Both the position numbers and the translations under genes were made by a program. DNA of 11,909 nt from Acidimicrobiaceae bacterium (GTDB taxonomy: Bacteria; Actinomycetota; Acidimicrobiia; Acidimicrobiales; Ilumatobacteraceae). The notes under the pieces were generated by a model that was given only the letters and a program-made list of their open reading frames with translations, did no database searches and was not told the origin of the DNA. Position 1 is the first letter of the stretch; each line of letters starts with the position of its first letter. Shown here in pieces: positions 7,389 through 11,909 of this stretch. The stretch covers positions 1 to 11,909 of the forward strand of contig VFMC01000159.1 in assembly GCA_006515795.1 (NCBI GenBank). Direction: 5' to 3'.

Positions 7389-8216
7389 ATGAGCGTCCAA
7401 CCCGACGCGGGTGCGCAGCTCGACTTCTCCAACGACATGAGCTACACCGACTACCTGCGTCTCGACGCGGTGCTCTCGGCGCAGCATCCCCTGTCACCCG
7501 ATCACAACGAGCTGCTGTTCATCGTGCAGCACCAGACGAGTGAGCTGTGGATGAAGTTGATGCGTCACGAACTGACCGCGGCGATCGCCGCCGTGGCCGG
7601 CGACGAGCTGCAGCAAGGGTTCAAGATGCTGTCGCGGGTGAGCCGGATCATGGAACAGCTCGTGCACGCGTGGGATGTGCTGGCCACGATGACCCCGCCC
7701 GAGTACTCGGCGATCCGTCCGTACCTCGACAACAGCAGCGGATTCCAGAGTTGGCAGTACCGCTGCATCGAGTTCGCGGTGGGCAACAAGAACGCGGCCA
7801 TGCTGCAACCACACGCGCACCGCCCCGACCTGTACGAGATCGTGTCGCAAGCGTGGCGGGCGCCGTCGTTGTACGACGAGTCCTTGCGGTTGCTCGCCCG
7901 GCGCGGCCTGGCCGTGCCCGACTCGCACATCACCCGTGACTGGACCGAACCGTACGTTGCCGACGTCGCCGTGGAGGAGGCGTGGCTGGAGGTGTACCGC
8001 GATCCGCGGCGGCACTGGGACCTCTATCAACTCGGCGAGGAGCTGACCGATTTCGAAGACGCGTTCCGGCTGTGGCGATTTCGCCACGTCACCACCGTCG
8101 AGCGCGTCATCGGTTTCAAGCGCGGCACGGGCGGTACCTCAGGGGTCGGCTATCTGCGGTCGATGCTCGAAGTGGTGCTGTTCCCAGAGATCTGGTCGTT
8201 GCGAACTCGACTCTGA
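7389..8216 (+). CDS. kynA: Tryptophan 2,3-dioxygenase
   Basis: This 275-residue haem enzyme opens the indole ring of L-tryptophan with O2 to give N-formylkynurenine, the first step of the kynurenine route. The sequence is complete and canonical. MSYTDYLRLD and HNELLFIVQHQTSELWMKL carry H48, equivalent to the active-site histidine of bacterial TDO. NSSGFQSWQYRCIEF (115-129) belongs to the substrate-binding region. FRHVTTVERVIGFKRGTGGTSG holds H233, the expected proximal haem ligand, and the GTGG loop; the protein ends with FPEIWSLRTRL. The start at ATG 7389 places the conserved core at the usual distance. It lies 29 bp after the EF-G2 gene with no strong ribosome site. No kynureninase or recognised kynurenine formamidase gene is in view, so the rest of the pathway must be elsewhere or absent. 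Confidence 0.97.
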   Translation: MSVQPDAGAQLDFSNDMSYTDYLRLDAVLSAQHPLSPDHNELLFIVQHQTSELWMKLMRHELTAAIAAVAGDELQQGFKMLSRVSRIMEQLVHAWDVLATMTPPEYSAIRPYLDNSSGFQSWQYRCIEFAVGNKNAAMLQPHAHRPDLYEIVSQAWRAPSLYDESLRLLARRGLAVPDSHITRDWTEPYVADVAVEEAWLEVYRDPRRHWDLYQLGEELTDFEDAFRLWRFRHVTTVERVIGFKRGTGGTSGVGYLRSMLEVVLFPEIWSLRTRL

Positions 8217-8244
8217 TTCGCAACAAGTTCGCGCGCTCCGCCTA

Positions 8245-8273
8245 TGGACGTCACCGCGCTTCGCGGGTACGGT
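8245..8273 (+). promoter_or_regulatory. Candidate promoter of the amidohydrolase gene
   Basis: TGGACG (8245-8250, four of six matches to TTGACA) is followed after 17 bp by TACGGT (8268-8273, TANNNT type) inside CGGGTACGGT. It sits in the 89-bp gap after tryptophan 2,3-dioxygenase, 32 bases before the ATG at 8306. A small hairpin, CCGCG-CTT-CGCGG (8254-8266), lies in the spacer and has no T-run, so it does not look like a terminator. Confidence 0.35.
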
Positions 8274-8305
8274 TCGCGGTCTCACGGGCTGGGGGGCACG
8301 CGAAA

Positions 8306-10018
8306 ATGGGTACGTACGACATCATCATTCGCGCGGGGACGGTGATCGATGGCACCGGTGCGCCGGCCGTGCAAGCCGATGTCGGCATAGTCGGTGATCG
8401 CGTTGTTGCCGTGGGGTCATCTCTGCCCGGCACCGCCGAGCGAGTGATCGACGCCGAGGGGAAGCTGGTCACACCGGGTTTCGTCGACATCCACACCCAC
8501 CTCGATGCCCAGCTCGCGTGGGATCCGATCGGATCCAGCAGCTGCTATCACGGCGTGACCAGCGTGGTGATGGGCAACTGCGGCATCACCTTTGCGCCGT
8601 GCAAGCCAGCCGACCGCGGGTACCTCGCCGAGCTGATGGAGAGCGTCGAGGACATCCCCCGGGCGGCGATCATGGATGGTCTGCCGTGGGACTGGGTCAC
8701 CTACGGCGAGTACCTCGAGAGCATCGGCCGCATGCCGAAGGGCGTGAACGCCGGCGGCATGGTCGGCCATTGCGCCCTCCGGCAGTACGCGATGGGTGAA
8801 CGCGCCCTCGACAAGAAGCCCCCGAACGCCGACGACCTGGCCATGATGGCCGATCTCCTCGAGGAGGCGCTGCGCGGCGGTGCGCTGGGGTTCAGCACCA
8901 GCCGCACCTACCTGCACAAGGTGCCCGACGGTCGCCCGGTGCCGGGCACCTACGCGCAGCCCGACGAGCTGTACGCGTTCGCCGACGTGCTCGGCCGCCA
9001 CGGCGCCGGCGTGTTCGAGAGCGCTAGTCGAATCGGCGAAGGCGAACGCAACCACGACGACGTTCCGAAGACTCGTGCCGAACTGGCCTGGATGGGTGAG
9101 GTCAGCCGCCGCAGTGGGCGCCCGGTCAGCTTCGGGCTCACCCAGCACGACAGTCGCCCCGACCTCTACGCGCGCGTCATCGAGTTCGCCAAGGAGGAGA
9201 ACGCGCTGGGGGCAGTCGTGCGTCCGCAGACCACGGCGCGCAGCGTCGGGGTGCTGTTCAGCATCGACACCCGGACCGTGTTCGACCGAGCCGAGTCGTG
9301 GAAAGCACTGCAGGCGATGCGCAACGGAAAGAAGATGATGGCGATTCGCGATGTCGCCTTCCGGTCGCGTCTCATCGCCGAGGCCGAGAACATCAAAACA
9401 GGCATCGACCTCGACCGGCTGTTCATCGTGAGTCAGGGTGGCAACGCTCGCTACGACCTCGATCCGTCCACTTCGCTGGGCGCCGAGGCGCGCCGCCGCG
9501 GCATCAGCGCTGCCGCCGCGTACATCGAGCTGCTGCTCGAGAGCAACGGCACCGTGGTGTGCAGCTACCCGTTCTTGAACCAACGGCTCGAAGCGGTGGA
9601 GGAGATGCTCGACGACCCGCTGGTCACCCTCGGCCTCGCCGACGCAGGCGCCCATGTGGGCCAGATCCTCGATGCGAGCCAGCCAACGTTCTTCCTCAGC
9701 TACTGGATCCGAGAGCGTCAACGGTGGAGCGTGGAGGAGGGCATCCGTCGGCTCACGAGCGATACCGCCGACCTCTTCGGCATCGTCGACCGGGGTCGGC
9801 TGCTGCCGGGATCGTTCGCCGATGTGAACGTGATCGACTTCGATGGGTTGCAGCTCCCGGCGCCAACCTACGCCTACGACTTCCCCCACGGGGCCGGACG
9901 CTACGTGCAGGGCGCCGAAGGCTACGACTACACCCTCGTCAACGGGCAGGTGTTCATGGACCACGGCGATCACACGGGCGCGTTCGCCGGCACGGTCTTG
10001 AAGAACTCGGCGGTCTGA
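8306..10018 (+). CDS. Amidohydrolase family protein, N-acyl-D-amino-acid deacylase type
   Basis: The protein has 570 residues from ATG 8306, with a GGGGGG purine run (8291-8296) nine bases upstream. The start is typical of the family: MGTYDIIIRAGTVIDGTGAP. Metal-site features are H63 and H65 in FVDIHTHLDAQ, C92 in GNCG, and an aspartate in LGLADAGAHVGQILDAS. Other conserved stretches are GGALGFSTSRTYLHK and a C-terminal RGRLLPGSFADVNVIDFD, which closes the small beta domain. Members are zinc-dependent hydrolases of N-acyl-D-amino acids or related amides. This longer subfamily (about 570 residues rather than about 480) replaces the THxR-type metal histidine of classical D-aminoacylase with FESASR, so the true substrate is uncertain. 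It is probably the first gene of a unit with the alpha/beta hydrolase 12 bp downstream. No signal peptide is seen, so it should be cytoplasmic. Confidence 0.9.
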   Translation: MGTYDIIIRAGTVIDGTGAPAVQADVGIVGDRVVAVGSSLPGTAERVIDAEGKLVTPGFVDIHTHLDAQLAWDPIGSSSCYHGVTSVVMGNCGITFAPCKPADRGYLAELMESVEDIPRAAIMDGLPWDWVTYGEYLESIGRMPKGVNAGGMVGHCALRQYAMGERALDKKPPNADDLAMMADLLEEALRGGALGFSTSRTYLHKVPDGRPVPGTYAQPDELYAFADVLGRHGAGVFESASRIGEGERNHDDVPKTRAELAWMGEVSRRSGRPVSFGLTQHDSRPDLYARVIEFAKEENALGAVVRPQTTARSVGVLFSIDTRTVFDRAESWKALQAMRNGKKMMAIRDVAFRSRLIAEAENIKTGIDLDRLFIVSQGGNARYDLDPSTSLGAEARRRGISAAAAYIELLLESNGTVVCSYPFLNQRLEAVEEMLDDPLVTLGLADAGAHVGQILDASQPTFFLSYWIRERQRWSVEEGIRRLTSDTADLFGIVDRGRLLPGSFADVNVIDFDGLQLPAPTYAYDFPHGAGRYVQGAEGYDYTLVNGQVFMDHGDHTGAFAGTVLKNSAV

Positions 10019-10030
10019 CAGAATCTCGCC

Positions 10031-10783
10031 ATGACCGCCGTCCTCGTCCATGGCAACCCCGAAACCCCAGTCGTGTGGGAACCGCTCGTCGCAGCACTCG
10101 ATCGCACCGACGTGGTGTGCCCGCAGCTCCCCGGTTTCGGCTGCGCCGCGCCGGCCGGGTTCGGCGCCACGAAGGAGGAGTACGTCTCGTGGCTGACCGG
10201 CGAGCTGGAGGCGATCGTGGCCGCCGATGGACCTGTCGATCTGGTCGGTCACGACTGGGGCGGCGGCATCGGGATGCGCGTCGTTGCCACCCGCCCCGAT
10301 CTGGTGCGGAGCTGGGCCTGCGACGTGCTCGGCCTGTTCCACCCCGACTACGTGTGGCACGACTTCGCCCAGCTCTGGCAGACGCCCGGCGCCGGCGAGG
10401 AGTATTTCGCCAGCACCTTGGCCACTCCGGTGGAAGACCGGATCGCGCTGTACGAGAGCATCGGCATCCCCCGTGCCACCGGCAGCCGGCTCGTTGCCGT
10501 TGCCGACGAGGAGATGAGCCGCTGCGTGCTCGCCCTGTACCGGTCTGCAGCGCAGCCGGCGATGGCCGAGTGGGGTGCCGAGCTCGGGCCTGCGGCGACC
10601 CGCCCTGGCCTGAGCATCGTGGCGCCGGACGATCCTTTCGTCGGCAATCACGACCTCGTTGCCGAGGTGGCGACCTCGCTCGGCGCGCAGGTTCACGCGA
10701 TGGTCGGTCAAGGCCACTGGTGGATGCTCGGCGATCCGGTGGCCGGCGCCGCTGCGCTCACCGACTTCTGGGCGTCGCTGTGA
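10031..10783 (+). CDS. Alpha/beta hydrolase (epoxide hydrolase/dehalogenase-like)
   Basis: The 250-residue protein has the alpha/beta hydrolase core. HGNP (7-10) forms the oxyanion strand turn. GHDWGG (73-78) is the nucleophile elbow, with Asp75 in the place of the serine of esterases. An acid is likely at D200 or D201 (VAPDDPFVG), and H229 in GQGHWW is the likely catalytic histidine. An Asp nucleophile in GHDWGG is typical of haloalkane dehalogenases and epoxide hydrolases, which form an ester intermediate. The lid-region residues needed to choose between them are not identifiable by eye. The ATG lies 12 bp after the amidohydrolase stop with no ribosome site. Its stop overlaps the GTG of the zinc-ribbon gene (GTGA), so the two are probably translated together. 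Class confidence is high; substrate is unknown. Confidence 0.87.
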   Translation: MTAVLVHGNPETPVVWEPLVAALDRTDVVCPQLPGFGCAAPAGFGATKEEYVSWLTGELEAIVAADGPVDLVGHDWGGGIGMRVVATRPDLVRSWACDVLGLFHPDYVWHDFAQLWQTPGAGEEYFASTLATPVEDRIALYESIGIPRATGSRLVAVADEEMSRCVLALYRSAAQPAMAEWGAELGPAATRPGLSIVAPDDPFVGNHDLVAEVATSLGAQVHAMVGQGHWWMLGDPVAGAAALTDFWASL

Positions 10784-10971
10784 CCGAACCGCTTTCGTTC
10801 GTGTGCCCGCGGTGCGCGGCACAGGTCGACGAGCAGTTCTACGGGCCATGCGGATCATGCCGCGCCGATCTGCGGGCGAAGTTCCTCGGTGTGGGTCGAG
10901 TTGTGGAACTGGCGGAGTACGTGCCGAAGATGAACGTCACGCCGAACGCGGTCGCACTCAAGGACGACTGA
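10780..10971 (+). CDS. Small zinc-ribbon protein, conserved hypothetical
   Basis: This 63-residue protein starts at a GTG overlapping the TGA of the alpha/beta hydrolase. Its N-terminal half has two CxxC knuckles, C9-C12 (FVCPRCAAQ) and C24-C27 (GPCGSCRADL), spaced as a zinc ribbon that should bind one zinc ion. The C-terminal half (RVVELAEYVPKMNVTPNAVALKDD) has no recognised fold. The overall style matches small zinc-ribbon proteins I associate with actinobacteria, but I know no assigned function. The 4-bp overlap suggests a stoichiometric or functional link to the hydrolase. Codon use and base composition match the neighbours. It faces the LLM gene on the other strand, with 19 bp between the stops and no evident terminator. 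Confidence 0.75.
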   Translation: MTEPLSFVCPRCAAQVDEQFYGPCGSCRADLRAKFLGVGRVVELAEYVPKMNVTPNAVALKDD

Positions 10972-10990
10972 GCTTCGTTTCCTTCCGGAA

Positions 10991-11909
10991 CTACTCCTCG
11001 GTCGACGGTGCCCCGGCTTTGTGGGCGTCGGCCAGACCGGCTCCGGGCCGGAAGGTGGTGTCGCTCTCGCCGGCCTCCCGGGCCTTGGCGATGTTGGCCA
11101 TCGTGGTCGCCATGGCCTGTGCCGCACCCTGGTGGCCCATGATCTTGCTCATCACCGCTGCTGAGGCGCCGGCCATCAGTTCGCCCCGGTTGGCGCTGAC
11201 GTAGTCGGCTGAGGCCTGCAGCGGCTTGACGTAGCCGTTGAGTGCAGGGATCACGTAGCGGGCCATCATCTCCCACGATCGCATCGAGTTCTCCTTGTTG
11301 GCCCAGTCATGGGCGAACCCGAGCACCACCCCGAACCCACCGGTGAGGTCCTGGAGGTTCCGGATCGCGGCGACGAGATCGTCGGGGGTGCCGATCACAG
11401 CGGCGCCGCCCCCACTGGCCCCACCTTCGGCGACCTGTTCGAGCAGCGCCCACGGGTCGTCCACCCGCACTGCACCCGGGCGGCCGAGCACATGCACGTT
11501 GTACTCGTTGTGCCAGCGCTGCAGGCCGTGCACCGCCTCGCGCCGGGCCTGCTCCTTGGTCTCGGCGAGATGCCAGCTCATCAGCACTCGCCAGTCACGG
11601 CGATCGACCACCTGCCCGTGCGCGGCGGCGGCCTCCTCGGCGAAACCCCACTGCGTGGGCAGGGCGACGATTCCCTCGGTGGAGGTGGAGGCGATCGACA
11701 GCGCGCCGATGCCGTACTTGCCGGCGAGTTGCATGCCGGAAGGAGAGATGCTCGATGCCACGGTCATCGGCATCTGCTCCTGCAGCGGCAGCATCTGGAG
11801 TGCGGCGTCGTTGAGCGTGAACCACTCGCTTTCGTAGGAGAACCGGTCGCCGCCGGCGAGCAGCCGCCGGATCACGCCGAGTGCTTCGTCCTGGCGATCG
11901 CGCAGCACC
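10991..11909 (-). CDS. LLM-class flavin-dependent oxidoreductase, 5' part off the window
   Basis: An open reverse-strand frame enters from the right edge and ends at the TAG at 10991-10993, giving about 305 C-terminal residues. Recognisable luciferase-like features are ALGVIRRLLAGGDRFSYESEWF, LPLQEQMPMTVASSISPSGMQLAGKYG, VIGTPDDLVAAIRNL and GGFGVVLGFAHDWAN, followed by SWEMMARYVIPALNGY. These match the C-terminal half of LLM monooxygenases of roughly 380 residues, which use FMN or F420. An alanine-rich tail of about 70 residues (YVSANRGELMAGASAAVM onward) extends past the barrel. The GTG at 11908 is probably an internal codon, not the start. It differs in sequence from the LLM fragment pair at 1080-2073, so the two are paralogues at most. 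Substrate is unknown. Confidence 0.87.
   Translation of the reverse strand, partial: VLRDRQDEALGVIRRLLAGGDRFSYESEWFTLNDAALQMLPLQEQMPMTVASSISPSGMQLAGKYGIGALSIASTSTEGIVALPTQWGFAEEAAAAHGQVVDRRDWRVLMSWHLAETKEQARREAVHGLQRWHNEYNVHVLGRPGAVRVDDPWALLEQVAEGGASGGGAAVIGTPDDLVAAIRNLQDLTGGFGVVLGFAHDWANKENSMRSWEMMARYVIPALNGYVKPLQASADYVSANRGELMAGASAAVMSKIMGHQGAAQAMATTMANIAKAREAGESDTTFRPGAGLADAHKAGAPSTEE

Noticed and set aside
8254..8266. Hairpin CCGCG-CTT-CGCGG after tryptophan dioxygenase as a terminator
   Set aside because: The stem is only five base pairs and there is no following T-run.
9998..10024. TTGAAG-15 bp-CAGAAT as a promoter for the alpha/beta hydrolase
   Set aside because: The spacer is short, the boxes match only four of six each, and the genes are 12 bp apart, so read-through from the amidohydrolase is simpler.
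8417..10858. An 813-codon open frame antisense to the amidohydrolase and alpha/beta hydrolase genes
   Set aside because: High GC content makes stop codons rare in this antisense frame. The translation is rich in His, Arg and Glu with no recognisable domain, while the plus strand has clear conserved enzymes.
10972..10990. Convergent gap containing the palindrome TTCCGGAA
   Set aside because: It is too short to be a convincing bidirectional terminator and has no flanking U-tract.

Overview
The window is high-GC bacterial DNA with dense genes, many GTG starts and short or overlapping gene junctions. The gene content points to an actinobacterium: PspC-domain envelope signalling, LLM-class (probably F420-type) oxidoreductases and a FusA2/EF-G2-like GTPase. 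My best guess within that phylum is the Acidimicrobiia, but this is an inference from protein style, not from any marker gene. I see no rRNA, tRNA, CRISPR, insertion sequence or phage gene.

Layout. Bases 1-1036 (minus) hold the first 345 codons of a molybdopterin oxidoreductase that runs off the left edge. Bases 1080-2073 (minus) are an LLM-family oxidoreductase broken by a frameshift. Bases 2103-3344 (minus) encode a membrane PspC/LiaF-like protein. A 166-bp divergent control region with regularly spaced ACCCT sites separates it from a plus-strand two-component pair: a PspC-fused NarL-family sensor kinase (3511-4716) and a LuxR-type response regulator (4713-5345). Bases 5465-7359 are an EF-G2-like translation GTPase that has lost about 45 codons plus the reading frame in its middle. 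Then come tryptophan 2,3-dioxygenase (7389-8216), an amidohydrolase of the N-acyl-D-amino-acid deacylase type (8306-10018), an alpha/beta hydrolase (10031-10783) and a 63-residue zinc-ribbon protein (10780-10971) whose start overlaps the hydrolase stop. Bases 10991-11909 (minus) are the C-terminal part of a second LLM oxidoreductase that enters from the right edge.

How the genes fit together. The clearest functional unit is 2103-5345: two divergently transcribed PspC proteins, one of them the kinase, plus the regulator, with candidate operator sites between them. This looks like an envelope-stress module of LiaF/LiaS/LiaR logic. The 8306-10971 stretch is probably one transcription unit of hydrolytic enzymes of unknown substrate. 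The two LLM enzymes and the molybdoenzyme suggest accessory redox catabolism.

The most notable observations are the two internally damaged genes, which may be real decay or assembly/sequencing errors; the phased ACCCT sites beside a good leaderless promoter; and the atypical G motifs of the EF-G2 protein. I found no convincing evidence of a wholly new system.
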